Of a stretch of 64,000 nucleotides of DNA, positions 1-8,387 are shown piece after piece; position 1 is the first letter of the stretch, and every line of letters starts with the position of its first letter. Under the pieces are notes generated by a model. It made no database searches. It worked only from the letters and a program-made list of their open reading frames with translations, and was not told the origin of the DNA. The stretch comes from Pseudomonas sp. GM79. GTDB lineage: Bacteria > Pseudomonadota > Gammaproteobacteria > Pseudomonadales > Pseudomonadaceae. Where the stretch lies: positions 20,907 to 84,906 of the forward strand of contig NZ_AKJE01000080.1 in NCBI RefSeq assembly GCF_000282495.1. The letters are read 5' to 3'. Both the position numbers and the translations under genes were made by a program.

Positions 1-84
1 GTCCAGCCAACGGATAAAACCGTTGATGCACTTATGAAGCTTGATCTTGCGGCCGGTGTGGAAGTGCAGATCAGCCTCGGCTAA
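1..84 (+). CDS. rpsJ: 30S ribosomal protein S10, C-terminal end (5' end outside the window)
   Basis: Frame 1 reads 27 codons to a TAA at 82-84, ending VEVQISLG, the usual C-terminus of bacterial S10. S10 sits in the 30S head and, as NusE, also takes part in antitermination. The gene begins upstream of the window. Its position just before rplC is the standard start of the S10 operon. Partial gene; identity is secure from the tail sequence and the context. Confidence 0.93.
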   Translation, partial: VQPTDKTVDALMKLDLAAGVEVQISLG

Positions 85-164
85 GACTCGGTCTTAGTCG
101 TGTAACGCTCTGAAATGGGCGGCCATAGCGGGTGAAAGCCCCGTACACTCATGAGGTTTACAAC

Positions 165-800
165 ATGACTATTGGTGTAGTCGGTCGTAAATGCGGTATG
201 ACCCGTATTTTCACCGAAGAAGGTGTCTCCATTCCGGTCACGGTCATTGAGATCGAGCCGAATCGCGTCACCCAGTTCAAAACTGAAGAGACCGATGGCT
301 ATCGTGCAGTGCAAGTCACTGTAGGCGAGCGTCGTGCTTCGCGTGTTACAGCTGCTCAGGCTGGCCACTTCGCTAAAGCGAACGTTGCCGCTGGTCGTAC
401 CGTAATGGAATTCCGCCTTGAAGAAGGCGAGTACCAGGCCGGCGATCTGATCAACGCTGAAATCTTCGCTGCTGGTCAACTGGTTGATGTAACCGGTCAG
501 TCCAAAGGTAAAGGCTTCCAGGGTACGATCAAGCGTTGGAACTTTCGCGGGCAAGATAATACCCACGGTAACTCCGTGTCCCACCGCGTTCCAGGCTCTA
601 TCGGCCAGTGCCAGACTCCTGGTCGTGTATTCAAGGGCAAAAAAATGTCCGGTCATATGGGCGCTGAGCGCGTGACCGTGCAGTCCCTCGAAGTAGTGCG
701 CGTGGACGCTGAACGCAATCTGTTGTTGGTCAAGGGCGCTGTTCCTGGCGCTACTGGCGGCAACTTGGTTGTACGTCCAGCAGCCAAGGCTCGCGGTTAA
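165..800 (+). CDS. rplC: 50S ribosomal protein L3
   Basis: The product is 211 residues, beginning MTIGVVGRKCGMTRIF, the universal L3 start. L3 is an early assembly protein that reaches toward the peptidyl transferase centre. The mid-protein stretch with GKGFQGTIKRW and the HGNSVSHRVPGSIGQ segment are typical. I chose ATG 165, which has GAGG eight bases upstream. An in-frame GTG at 132 would add 11 residues that do not look like L3 and has no ribosome binding site. Second gene of the S10 operon; rplD follows after 12 nt. Confidence 0.97.
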   Translation: MTIGVVGRKCGMTRIFTEEGVSIPVTVIEIEPNRVTQFKTEETDGYRAVQVTVGERRASRVTAAQAGHFAKANVAAGRTVMEFRLEEGEYQAGDLINAEIFAAGQLVDVTGQSKGKGFQGTIKRWNFRGQDNTHGNSVSHRVPGSIGQCQTPGRVFKGKKMSGHMGAERVTVQSLEVVRVDAERNLLLVKGAVPGATGGNLVVRPAAKARG

Positions 801-812
801 GGGGAAGCTGAC

Positions 813-1415
813 ATGCAATTAAATGTAAATGACGCTCAAGCGATCGAAGTTTCCGAACTGACATTTGGCGGCGAATTCAACGAGACGCTGGTTCACCAAG
901 CAGTCGTGGCCTACATGGCCGGCGGCCGTCAAGGTAGCAAGCAGCAAAAGACCCGTTCCGACGTTCGTGGTGGCGGTAAGCGCCCATGGCGTCAGAAAGG
1001 TACTGGCCGTGCTCGTGCCGGTACTATCCGTAGCCCAATCTGGCGTGGCGGCGGTACCACTTTCGCAGCTCGTCCTCAGGATCACACCCAGAAGCTGAAC
1101 AAGAAGATGTATCGCGCAGCAATGCGTTCCATCCTTGCTGAGCTGGTGCGTACTGATCGTCTGGTTGTGGTTCAGGACTTCGCTGTTGATGCACCGAAGA
1201 CCAAAGATCTGCTGAACAAACTGACCGGCATGGGCTTGACTGACGTCTTGATCGTGTCTGAAGTGGTTGATCAGAACCTGTACCTGGCTGCTCGCAACCT
1301 GCCACACGTTGATGTACGTGACGTGCAAGGTTCCGATCCAGTTAGTCTGATCGCATACGACAAGGTGTTGATCACCGTGTCGGCCGTGAAGAAATTCGAG
1401 GAGCTGCTGGGATGA
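813..1415 (+). CDS. rplD: 50S ribosomal protein L4
   Basis: The product is 200 residues. The basic loop with [20 protein letters not shown] and [12 protein letters not shown] is the L4 extension that lines the peptide exit tunnel. In E. coli L4 also represses the S10 operon through its leader; that leader lies outside this window, so the control cannot be judged here. The stop overlaps the start of rplW by 4 nt, indicating translational coupling. Confidence 0.97.
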
Positions 1416-1711
1416 ACCAGGAACGCGTATTTAAAGTTCTGCTTGGCCCGCACGTTTCCGAGAAGGCTACGGTTCTGGCTGACAAGAAAGGCCAGTTCGT
1501 TTTCAAGGTTGCAACTGACGCAACCAAGCTGGAAATCAAGAAGGCCGTCGAAAGCCTGTTCAGCGTGAAAGTAGAGCGTGTTACTACCCTGAATGTTCTG
1601 GGTAAGAGCAAGCGCACTGCTCGCGGTCTGGGCAAGCGTAATGACTGGAAGAAGGCAGTTATCTCCCTTCAGCCAGGCCAAGATCTCGATTTCAGCAGCA
1701 GTGCTGAGTAA
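1412..1711 (+). CDS. rplW: 50S ribosomal protein L23
   Basis: The product is 99 residues with the L23 pattern [11 protein letters not shown] near the N-terminus and [12 protein letters not shown] in the middle. L23 sits at the tunnel exit and is the docking site for trigger factor and SRP. ATG 1412 overlaps the rplD stop by 4 nt (ATGA). Confidence 0.97.
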
Positions 1712-1725
1712 GGAAGGGGTGCATC

Positions 1726-2550
1726 ATGGCAATCGTTAAATGCAAACCGACTTCCCCTGGCCGCCGTTTTGTGGTCAAGGTGGTCAACCAGGAGCTGCAT
1801 AAAGGCGCTCCTCACGCACCGCTGCTCGAGAAAAAATCGAAGACTGGTGGTCGTAACAACAATGGTCGTATTACCACTCGTCACATCGGTGGTGGCCATA
1901 AGCAGCATTATCGTCTGGTCGATTTCCGTCGCAACGACAAAGATGGCATCTCTGCCACTGTCGAGCGTATTGAATACGATCCAAACCGTACTGCTCACAT
2001 CGCTCTGCTGCTGTACGCAGATGGCGAGCGTCGCTACATCATCGCCCCTAAGGGCGTGAGTGCTGGTGACCAGCTGATCGCAGGTGCTTTGGCGCCGATC
2101 AAGCCGGGCAACGCTCTGCAACTGCGTAACATTCCAGTTGGTAGCACCGTACACGGCATCGAATTGAAGCCAGGTAAAGGCGCGCAAATCGCTCGTTCCG
2201 CTGGTGCTTCGGCTCAGCTGATCGCTCGTGAAGGTGTCTACGTGACCCTGCGTCTGCGTTCTGGTGAGATGCGTAAAGTGCTGGCTGAATGCCGCGCGAC
2301 CCTGGGTGAAGTCTCGAACTCCGAGCACAGCCTGCGTTCGCTGGGTAAAGCTGGTGCCAAACGCTGGCGTGGCGTTCGCCCAACCGTTCGTGGTGTTGCC
2401 ATGAACCCGGTTGACCACCCGCATGGTGGTGGTGAAGGTCGTACCTCTGGTGGTCGTCATCCGGTATCGCCATGGGGCTTCCCGACTAAGGGCGCGAAGA
2501 CTCGTGGTAATAAGCGTACCGACAAAATGATCGTCCGTCGTCGCAAGTAA
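1726..2550 (+). CDS. rplB: 50S ribosomal protein L2
   Basis: The product is 274 residues, the normal length. L2 is needed for subunit joining and peptidyl transferase activity. The C-terminal NPVDHPHGGGEGR loop, containing the conserved functional histidine, and the closing TDKMIVRRRK tail are intact. An AAGGAAGGGG ribosome binding site precedes the ATG. It lies 14 nt after rplW. Confidence 0.98.
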   Translation: MAIVKCKPTSPGRRFVVKVVNQELHKGAPHAPLLEKKSKTGGRNNNGRITTRHIGGGHKQHYRLVDFRRNDKDGISATVERIEYDPNRTAHIALLLYADGERRYIIAPKGVSAGDQLIAGALAPIKPGNALQLRNIPVGSTVHGIELKPGKGAQIARSAGASAQLIAREGVYVTLRLRSGEMRKVLAECRATLGEVSNSEHSLRSLGKAGAKRWRGVRPTVRGVAMNPVDHPHGGGEGRTSGGRHPVSPWGFPTKGAKTRGNKRTDKMIVRRRK

Positions 2551-2566
2551 ATAGAGGGATACGACA

Positions 2567-2842
2567 GTGCCACGTTCTCTGAAAAAAGGTCCTTTTATTG
2601 ATCTTCACCTACTGAAGAAGATCGAAGTGGCGGCGGAAAAGAACGATCGCAAACCAGTTAAGACCTGGTCGCGCCGTTCCATGATCCTGCCACAAATGGT
2701 CGGTTTGACCATTGCTGTGCATAACGGTCGTCAACATGTTCCAGTTCTCGTGAACGAAGACATGGTCGGCCACAAACTGGGCGAGTTTGCCGGTACCCGC
2801 ACATATCGTGGGCACGTGGCAGACAAGAAAGCCAAGCGTTAA
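2567..2842 (+). CDS. rpsS: 30S ribosomal protein S19
   Basis: The product is 91 residues starting PRSLKKGPF after the initiator. S19 binds 16S rRNA in the 30S head together with S13. The start codon is GTG at 2567, fixed by the family's invariant N-terminus; an AGAGGGA site lies upstream. GEFAGTRTYRGH near the end is a typical S19 stretch. Confidence 0.97.
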   Translation: MPRSLKKGPFIDLHLLKKIEVAAEKNDRKPVKTWSRRSMILPQMVGLTIAVHNGRQHVPVLVNEDMVGHKLGEFAGTRTYRGHVADKKAKR

Positions 2843-2855
2843 GGGGTAAGGAACG

Positions 2856-3188
2856 ATGGAAGTAGCCGCTAAGTTGTCGGGCGCTCGAATCTCCGCCCAG
2901 AAAGCCCGCTTGGTCGCCGACCAGATCCGCGGGAAGAAGGTGGGCGAAGCGCTCAACCTGTTGGCTTTCAGCAGTAAGAAAGCCGCCGAGATCATGAAGA
3001 AAGTGCTGGAGTCGGCCGTAGCCAACGCCGAGCATAACGAAGGCGCAGACGTTGATGACCTGAAGGTCAGCACCGTTTTCGTCAACGAAGGGCGTTCGCT
3101 GAAGCGAATCATGCCACGTGCCAAAGGCCGTGCTGATCGCATCGTCAAGCGGTCTTGCCATATCACTGTCAAGGTTGCTGACAAGTAA
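2856..3188 (+). CDS. rplV: 50S ribosomal protein L22
   Basis: The product is 110 residues. L22 spans the large subunit and its beta-hairpin lines the exit tunnel. The N-terminal [15 protein letters not shown] and the hairpin [11 protein letters not shown] are clear. It starts 13 nt after rpsS with AAGGGGTAAGGA upstream. Confidence 0.97.
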
Positions 3189-3201
3189 CGGAGTCGAAGA
3201 G

Positions 3202-3888
3202 ATGGGTCAGAAAGTACATCCCATTGGCATTCGCCTGGGAATCGTCAAGGAGCACACCTCCGTCTGGTACGCAGACGGTCGGACTTATGCGGACTATTTG
3301 TTCGCTGATCTGAAGGTGCGTGAGTATCTCCAAGACAAACTAAAAAGCGCGTCCGTAAGCCGTATCGATATCCATCGTCCGGCTCAGACTGCACGTATCA
3401 CCATCCACACCGCTCGTCCAGGTATCGTTATCGGGAAGAAAGGTGAAGATGTTGAGAAACTGCGTCAGGACCTGACCAAGCAAATGGGTGTGCCTGTGCA
3501 CATCAATATCGAAGAGATCCGTAAGCCGGAGCTCGACGGTATGCTGGTTGCGCAGAGCGTAGCTCAGCAGCTGGAGCGTCGCGTAATGTTCCGTCGCGCT
3601 ATGAAGCGCGCTGTTCAGAACGCCATGCGCATTGGTGCCAAAGGCATCAAAATCCAAGTGAGCGGTCGTCTCGGCGGTGCTGAAATCGCACGTACTGAAT
3701 GGTATCGCGAAGGTCGTGTGCCACTGCACACCCTGCGTGCCGACATCGACTATGCCAACTACGAAGCTCACACCACTTACGGTGTGATCGGTGTAAAGGT
3801 TTGGATCTTCAAAGGCGAAGTAATTGGTGGTCGCCAAGAAGAACTGAAACCACAAGCACCAGCGCCTCGTAAAAAAGCTGCTAAGTAA
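3202..3888 (+). CDS. rpsC: 30S ribosomal protein S3
   Basis: The product is 228 residues. S3 forms part of the mRNA entry site. Its KH domain carries [14 protein letters not shown] (about residues 75-88). The start is ATG 3202 (MGQKVHPIG), 13 nt after rplV. Longer in-frame starts inside rplV would add residues foreign to the family. The C-terminus is a short Pro/Ala/Lys tail. Confidence 0.97.
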
Positions 3889-3900
3889 GGGGTACGCCAA

Positions 3901-4314
3901 ATGTTGCAACCAAAGCGTACGAAGTTCCGCAAGCAGATGACAGGCCACAACCGTGGTCTGGCTCAGCGCGGTAGCAAAGTCAGCTTCGGCGAGTTCGCGC
4001 TGAAGTCTGTAGCTCGTGGTCGTCTCACCGCTCGTCAGATTGAGTCAGCGCGTCGTGCACTGACCCGTCACGTTAAACGTGGCGGCAAGATCTGGATCCG
4101 TGTATTCCCGGACAAGCCTATTTCCAAAAAGCCACTCGAAGTTCGGATGGGTAAAGGTAAGGGTAGTGTGGAGTACTGGGTTGCCCAGATTCAGCCAGGC
4201 AAAGTCCTGTATGAAATCGAGGGCGTTTCTGAAGAGCTGGCGCGTGAGGCTTTTGCCTTGGCTGCTGCAAAGCTGCCGCTCGCCACCGCTTTTGTTAAAC
4301 GGACGGTGATGTGA
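3901..4314 (+). CDS. rplP: 50S ribosomal protein L16
   Basis: The product is 137 residues, begins MLQPKRTKFRKQ and includes RGGKIWIRVFPDKP. L16 helps position A-site tRNA and organises the large-subunit core. The TGA overlaps the ATG of rpmC by one base, so translation is probably coupled. Confidence 0.97.
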   Translation: MLQPKRTKFRKQMTGHNRGLAQRGSKVSFGEFALKSVARGRLTARQIESARRALTRHVKRGGKIWIRVFPDKPISKKPLEVRMGKGKGSVEYWVAQIQPGKVLYEIEGVSEELAREAFALAAAKLPLATAFVKRTVM

Positions 4315-4505
4315 TGAAAGCGAATGAACTTCGTGAAAAAGACGCGCCGCAGCTTAACGAGCAACTGCTCGGCCTGCTGCGCGACCAGTTCAATCTGCGG
4401 ATGCAGAAAGCAACTGGCCAGTTGGGGCAGTCTCACCTGCTCCGGCAAGTTAAGCGTGACATCGCTCGCGTGAAGACTGTGCTCAAACAGCAGGCAGGTA
4501 AGTAA
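4314..4505 (+). CDS. rpmC: 50S ribosomal protein L29
   Basis: The product is 63 residues (MKANELREKDAPQLNEQL...), a two-helix protein at the tunnel exit. I chose ATG 4314 over the GTG three bases earlier because it gives the family N-terminus MKANELR. It shares one base with the rplP stop and is followed after 2 nt by rpsQ. Confidence 0.96.
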   Translation: MKANELREKDAPQLNEQLLGLLRDQFNLRMQKATGQLGQSHLLRQVKRDIARVKTVLKQQAGK

Positions 4506-4507
4506 TC

Positions 4508-4774
4508 ATGGCTGAAGCCGAAAAAACCGTCCGTACGCTGACTGGCCGTGTTGTCAGCGACAAAATGGACAAGACCATCACCGTTCTGATCGAGCGTCGC
4601 GTTAAGCACCCGATCTACGGTAAATACGTTAAGCGTTCGACTAAGCTGCACGCGCACGACGAAACCAATCAGTGCCACATCGGCGACAAAGTCACTATTC
4701 GTGAAACTCGTCCTTTGGCCAAGACCAAGTCTTGGGCGCTGGTTGATGTTCTCGAACGCGCTGTGGAAGTCTAA
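4508..4774 (+). CDS. rpsQ: 30S ribosomal protein S17
   Basis: The product is 88 residues with the S17 core TGRVVSDKMDKTITV and HDETNQCHIGDKV. S17 is an early 16S-binding protein with an OB-like fold. This is the last gene of the S10 operon in the E. coli scheme; rplN, the first spc gene, starts 23 nt later with no visible terminator between them. Confidence 0.97.
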   Translation: MAEAEKTVRTLTGRVVSDKMDKTITVLIERRVKHPIYGKYVKRSTKLHAHDETNQCHIGDKVTIRETRPLAKTKSWALVDVLERAVEV

Positions 4775-4797
4775 GGACTAGGGGTCGGAGAAATTAT

Positions 4798-5166
4798 ATG
4801 ATTCAGACTCAATCCATGCTCGATGTGGCCGATAACTCTGGCGCTCGCCGTGTTATGTGCATCAAGGTGCTGGGTGGCTCCCATCGTCGTTACGCTGGTA
4901 TCGGTGACATCATCAAAGTTACCGTGAAGGAAGCAATTCCTCGCGGTAAAGTGAAAAAAGGCCAAGTGATGACTGCTGTTGTAGTCCGCACTCGTCACGG
5001 CGTACGTCGTGCTGATGGCTCCATTATCCGCTTTGATGGCAACGCTGCTGTTCTTCTGAACAACAAGCAAGAGCCGATCGGCACCCGTATCTTTGGGCCA
5101 GTGACCCGTGAACTTCGTACTGAGAAGTTCATGAAGATCGTCTCGCTCGCCCCAGAAGTGCTGTAA
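4798..5166 (+). CDS. rplN: 50S ribosomal protein L14
   Basis: The product is 122 residues, begins MIQTQSMLDVADNSGARR and has the GDIIKVTVKEAIPRG signature. L14 contributes to inter-subunit bridges. It is the first gene of the canonical spc order. The 23-nt gap to rpsQ holds no obvious promoter. Confidence 0.98.
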   Translation: MIQTQSMLDVADNSGARRVMCIKVLGGSHRRYAGIGDIIKVTVKEAIPRGKVKKGQVMTAVVVRTRHGVRRADGSIIRFDGNAAVLLNNKQEPIGTRIFGPVTRELRTEKFMKIVSLAPEVL

Positions 5167-5177
5167 GGAGATCCGAC

Positions 5178-5492
5178 ATGCAAAAGATTCGTCGTGACGA
5201 CGAGATCATCGTGATCGCCGGCAAAGACAAAGGTAAGCGCGGTAAGGTGCTTAAGGTTCTCGCTAATAACCGTCTGGTTATCGGTGGTCTGAACCTGGTT
5301 AAGCGTCATACCAAGCCTAACCCGATGTCGGGCGTACAAGGCGGTATCGTCGAAAAAGAAGCTCCACTGGACGCTTCTAACGTCGCCATTTTCAACGGCG
5401 AAACCAACAAGGCTGATCGCGTTGGTTTCAAAGTAGAAGACGGCAAGAAAATTCGTGTCTTCAAGTCGACCCAAAAAGCGGTTGATGCTTGA
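5178..5492 (+). CDS. rplX: 50S ribosomal protein L24
   Basis: The product is 104 residues with a KOW motif (IVIAGKDKGKRGKVLKV) near residues 11-27 and the following HTKPNP segment. L24 is one of the two assembly-initiator proteins of the 50S subunit. A perfect AAGGAG ribosome binding site precedes ATG 5178. Confidence 0.97.
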   Translation: MQKIRRDDEIIVIAGKDKGKRGKVLKVLANNRLVIGGLNLVKRHTKPNPMSGVQGGIVEKEAPLDASNVAIFNGETNKADRVGFKVEDGKKIRVFKSTQKAVDA

Positions 5493-5512
5493 ACACTGCT
5501 AGGTAGAAGACC

Positions 5513-6052
5513 ATGGCACGACTAAAAGAGATTTACTGGAAGGAAATCGCACCGAAGCTTAAGGAAGAACTTAAGCTTTCGAACGTGATGGAAGTTCCAC
5601 GCGTTACCAAAATCACCCTGAACATGGGTCTGGGCGAAGCAGTCGGTGACAAGAAAGTCATCGAGCACGCTGTTGCTGACCTGGAAAAGATCACCGGTCA
5701 GAAAGTCGTTGTGACTTACGCTCGGAAATCCATCGCTGGCTTTAAAGTCCGTGAAGGTTGGCCGATCGGCGTCAAAGTGACTCTGCGCCGTGAGCGTATG
5801 TATGAATTCCTGGATCGTCTGCTGTCGATCTCCCTGCCTCGGGTTCGCGACTTCCGCGGCCTGAATGCCAAGTCCTTCGATGGTCGTGGTAACTACAGCA
5901 TGGGCGTTAAAGAGCAGATCATCTTCCCGGAAATCGACTACGACAAGATCGATGCTCTCCGCGGTCTGGACATTACCCTGACCACCACTGCCAAGAACGA
6001 TGATGAAGGTCGCGCTCTGCTGCGCGCTTTCAAATTCCCGTTCCGCAACTGA
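5513..6052 (+). CDS. rplE: 50S ribosomal protein L5
   Basis: The product is 179 residues. L5 binds 5S rRNA and contacts P-site tRNA. The motifs RVTKITLNMGLGEA and the loop RDFRGLNAKSFDGRGNY are canonical. In E. coli the S8 translational operator overlaps the start of this gene; I did not find a matching structure by eye here. Confidence 0.97.
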   Translation: MARLKEIYWKEIAPKLKEELKLSNVMEVPRVTKITLNMGLGEAVGDKKVIEHAVADLEKITGQKVVVTYARKSIAGFKVREGWPIGVKVTLRRERMYEFLDRLLSISLPRVRDFRGLNAKSFDGRGNYSMGVKEQIIFPEIDYDKIDALRGLDITLTTTAKNDDEGRALLRAFKFPFRN

Positions 6053-6065
6053 TTGGAGTAGGAAA

Positions 6066-6371
6066 ATGGCCAAGATGAGCATGAAAAACCGCGAGCTGAA
6101 GCGTCAGCTCACGGTTGCCAAGTACGCCAAAAAGCGTGCAGCACTGAAAGCTATCATCGTTGATCTGAACGCAAGTCCAGAAGCGCGTTGGGAAGCTACA
6201 GTAGCTCTGCAGAAGCAGCCACGTGACGCAAGCGCCTCGCGCATGCGTAACCGCTGCCGCCTGACCGGTCGTCCACACGGCGTTTACCGCAAGTTCGGCC
6301 TCGGCCGTAACAAACTGCGTGAAGCTGCTATGCGTGGTGACGTACCTGGTCTGGTTAAAGCCAGCTGGTAA
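6066..6371 (+). CDS. rpsN: 30S ribosomal protein S14 (zinc-free form)
   Basis: The product is 101 residues (MAKMSMKNRELKRQ...). It has the long, zinc-independent architecture: a single Cys in RNRCRLTGRP rather than the CxxC-CxxC of the 61-residue zinc form. ATG 6066 is preceded by GGAGTAGGAA. Upstream in-frame starts lie inside rplE. A long structured gap of 210 nt follows before rpsH, unlike the rest of the cluster. Confidence 0.97.
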   Translation: MAKMSMKNRELKRQLTVAKYAKKRAALKAIIVDLNASPEARWEATVALQKQPRDASASRMRNRCRLTGRPHGVYRKFGLGRNKLREAAMRGDVPGLVKASW

Positions 6372-6395
6372 GCACTATCAAAGTCTCGGTGTTCG

Positions 6396-6409
6396 GGATC
6401 GCAAGATCC
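6396..6409 (+). other. Small GCAA-loop hairpin after rpsN
   Basis: GGATC-GCAA-GATCC is a 5-bp stem closed by a GNRA tetraloop, 25 nt after the rpsN stop. It is the first of three hairpins in the rpsN/rpsH gap. A role in mRNA processing or stability is possible; none is shown. Confidence 0.4.
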
Positions 6410-6431
6410 TGACCATCGGTGACCTTGAACT

Positions 6432-6461
6432 TGAATCAAGCCCCTATTGGGGCTTGATTCA
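6432..6461 (+). terminator. 13-bp perfect hairpin between rpsN and rpsH, likely (partial) terminator
   Basis: The arms TGAATCAAGCCCC (6432-6444) and GGGGCTTGATTCA (6449-6461) pair perfectly around a TATT loop and are followed by TTTG. The stem is the strongest structure in the whole ribosomal cluster. The short T run suggests partial termination or 3'-end protection rather than complete termination. The right arm overlaps the -35 element of the promoter described next. Confidence 0.6.
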
Positions 6462-6482
6462 TTTGTGGGGTGTGTCTAGAAT
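6454..6482 (+). promoter_or_regulatory. Sigma70-type promoter upstream of rpsH
   Basis: TTGATT (6454-6459) and TAGAAT (6477-6482) are separated by exactly 17 nt. The -10 matches TATAAT at 5 of 6 positions. A start near 6489 would give a leader of about 93 nt before rpsH. The -35 lies in the right arm of the preceding hairpin. Prediction from sequence only. Confidence 0.6.
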
Positions 6483-6538
6483 ACCCGGCTCGCCTGAGCC
6501 CGTGCTTTTTTCGCGCGGATGTGCTCGGCGACACGTAG

Positions 6539-6559
6539 TAGCCGCAAGGCTAATTTTTT
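6539..6559 (+). terminator. Attenuator-like hairpin with T6 in the rpsH leader
   Basis: TAGCC-GCAA-GGCTA (6539-6552) is followed by A and six T residues (6554-6559), 22 nt before the rpsH ATG. It looks like a weak intrinsic terminator inside the leader and could act as an attenuator. A second T6 run sits at 6506-6511. Confidence 0.4.
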
Positions 6560-6581
6560 GTGTATTAGGAGCGTCTAGCCC

Positions 6582-6974
6582 ATGAGTATGCAGGACCCGT
6601 TAGCGGACATGCTAACTCGAATCCGTAATGCCCAGATGGCTGAAAAGTCCGTCGTAAGCATGCCATCTTCTACTTTGAAGGTAGCTGTTGCCAAAGTCCT
6701 GAAGGACGAAGGTTACATTGCGGGTTATCAGATCAGCAGCGAAATCAAACCACTGCTGTCCATCGAGCTGAAGTACTTCGAAGGCCGTCCGGTCATCGAA
6801 GAAGTGAAGCGCGTTAGCCGTCCAGGCCTGCGTCAGTACAAGTCCGTCGATGATCTGCCAAAAGTTCGTGGCGGTCTCGGTGTGTCTATCGTCTCCACCA
6901 ACAAAGGTGTGATGACGGATCGTGCTGCGCGCGCTGCCGGTGTCGGCGGCGAAGTTCTTTGCACTGTGTTCTAA
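6582..6974 (+). CDS. rpsH: 30S ribosomal protein S8
   Basis: The product is 130 residues, beginning MSMQDPLADMLTRIRNAQ with the closing VSTNKGVMTDRAARAAGVGGE segment of S8. S8 binds the central domain of 16S rRNA and in E. coli represses the spc operon. Here the gene follows a 210-nt gap with its own predicted promoter, so it may head a separate transcription unit with rplF onward. The start has AGGAGCG upstream. Confidence 0.97.
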   Translation: MSMQDPLADMLTRIRNAQMAEKSVVSMPSSTLKVAVAKVLKDEGYIAGYQISSEIKPLLSIELKYFEGRPVIEEVKRVSRPGLRQYKSVDDLPKVRGGLGVSIVSTNKGVMTDRAARAAGVGGEVLCTVF

Positions 6975-6986
6975 GGGGGGATAAGC

Positions 6987-7520
6987 ATGTCACGCGTCGC
7001 TAAGAACCCCGTTAAGCTGCCAGCCGGTGTCGAAGTCAAATTCGCAGGCCAACAGCTTTCGGTGAAGGGTGCCAAGGGTACTCTCGAACTGAACATCCAT
7101 TCGTCCGTTGAGATTGTTGAAGAAGCTGGTGAGCTGCGTTTTGCTGCTCGCAATGGCGATCAACAGACTCGCGCAATGGCTGGTACCACTCGTGCGTTGG
7201 TTAACAACATGGTCCAAGGCGTAAGCCAAGGCTTCGAGCGCAAGCTCCAGCTGGTCGGTGTTGGTTACAAAGCGCAAGCAAAAGGCACAGTGCTGAACCT
7301 GGCTCTTGGCTTCTCGCACCCAGTGGATTATGAACTGCCGGAAGGCATCACCGCTGAGACTCCTAGCCAGACCGATATCCTGATCAAGGGCATCGATAAG
7401 CAGCTGGTAGGTCAAGTGGCCGCCGAGATCCGCGACTTCCGTCCACCAGAGCCGTACAAAGGCAAAGGTGTGCGCTACGCGGACGAAGTCGTCCGTCGTA
7501 AAGAAGCCAAGAAGAAGTAG
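6987..7520 (+). CDS. rplF: 50S ribosomal protein L6
   Basis: The product is 177 residues starting MSRVAKNPVKLPAGVEV, with the C-terminal signature PEPYKGKGVRYADE. L6 lies near the sarcin-ricin loop and factor-binding site. A GGGGGGA run 7-14 nt upstream provides the ribosome binding site. Confidence 0.97.
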   Translation: MSRVAKNPVKLPAGVEVKFAGQQLSVKGAKGTLELNIHSSVEIVEEAGELRFAARNGDQQTRAMAGTTRALVNNMVQGVSQGFERKLQLVGVGYKAQAKGTVLNLALGFSHPVDYELPEGITAETPSQTDILIKGIDKQLVGQVAAEIRDFRPPEPYKGKGVRYADEVVRRKEAKKK

Positions 7521-7530
7521 GGCATAGCAA

Positions 7531-7881
7531 ATGACCGACAAAAAAGTTACTCGACTGCGTCGCGCTCGCAAAGCACGCCTGAAAATGCACGAACTCGAAG
7601 TCGTGCGTCTCTGCGTGTTCCGCTCGTCGCAGCACATCTACGCCCAGGTCATTTCGGCCGACGGCAACAAAGTCCTGGCAAGTGCCTCGACTTTGGATAA
7701 AGAACTGCGTGATGGCGCCACTGGCAACATCGACGCGGCCACTAAGGTTGGCCAGCTGGTCGCTACGCGTGCTAAAGCCGCTGGCGTCTCGCAGGTGGCT
7801 TTCGACCGCTCTGGCTTCAAGTACCACGGTCGCGTCAAGGCGCTGGCTGATGCTGCTCGTGAAGCTGGGCTGGAGTTCTAA
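7531..7881 (+). CDS. rplR: 50S ribosomal protein L18
   Basis: The product is 116 residues with FRSSQHIYAQVI and the final FDRSGFKYHGRVKALADAAR. L18 binds 5S rRNA with L5 and L25. It starts 10 nt after rplF and ends 3 nt before rpsE. Confidence 0.97.
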   Translation: MTDKKVTRLRRARKARLKMHELEVVRLCVFRSSQHIYAQVISADGNKVLASASTLDKELRDGATGNIDAATKVGQLVATRAKAAGVSQVAFDRSGFKYHGRVKALADAAREAGLEF

Positions 7882-7884
7882 GTT

Positions 7885-8385
7885 ATGTCAAATAACGACC
7901 AAAAGCGCGACGAAGGCTACATCGAGAAGCTGGTTCAAGTTAACCGCGTAGCCAAAACCGTTAAAGGCGGCCGTATCTTCACTTTCACCGCGTTGACCGT
8001 GGTTGGTGATGGTAAAGGGCGTGTTGGCTTCGGCCGTGGCAAGTCGCGTGAAGTGCCTGCTGCGATCCAGAAGGCAATGGAAGCTGCTCGCCGCAACATG
8101 ATCCAAGTTGATCTGAACGGCACCACTCTGCAGTACGCAATGAAGTCCGCCCATGGCGCTTCGAAGGTGTACATGCAGCCTGCTTCTGAAGGTACCGGTA
8201 TCATCGCTGGCGGCGCTATGCGTGCTGTTCTCGAAGTTGCTGGCGTTCAGAACGTTCTGGCCAAGTGCTACGGCTCGACTAACCCGGTAAACGTGGTTCA
8301 CGCCACTTTCAAAGGTTTGAAAGCTATGCAGTCTCCTGAATCCATTGCCGCCAAGCGTGGCAAAAGCGTCAAGGAGATCTTCTGA
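7885..8385 (+). CDS. rpsE: 30S ribosomal protein S5
   Basis: The product is 166 residues. The double-stranded-RNA-binding S5 signature (GKGRVGFGRGKSREVPAAIQ) follows RVAKTVKGGRIF. S5 affects decoding fidelity and mRNA unwinding. The start is 3 nt after the rplR stop. Confidence 0.97.
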   Translation: MSNNDQKRDEGYIEKLVQVNRVAKTVKGGRIFTFTALTVVGDGKGRVGFGRGKSREVPAAIQKAMEAARRNMIQVDLNGTTLQYAMKSAHGASKVYMQPASEGTGIIAGGAMRAVLEVAGVQNVLAKCYGSTNPVNVVHATFKGLKAMQSPESIAAKRGKSVKEIF

Positions 8386-8387
8386 TC

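Noticed and set aside
132..164. Longer start for L3 at GTG 132
   Set aside because: It adds residues foreign to L3 and has no ribosome binding site; ATG 165 fits the family.
6487..6511. Terminator GGCTC-GCCT-GAGCC plus T6 in the rpsH leader
   Set aside because: The stem is short, the T run is 5 nt away from it, and its left arm would lie at or before the predicted start site.
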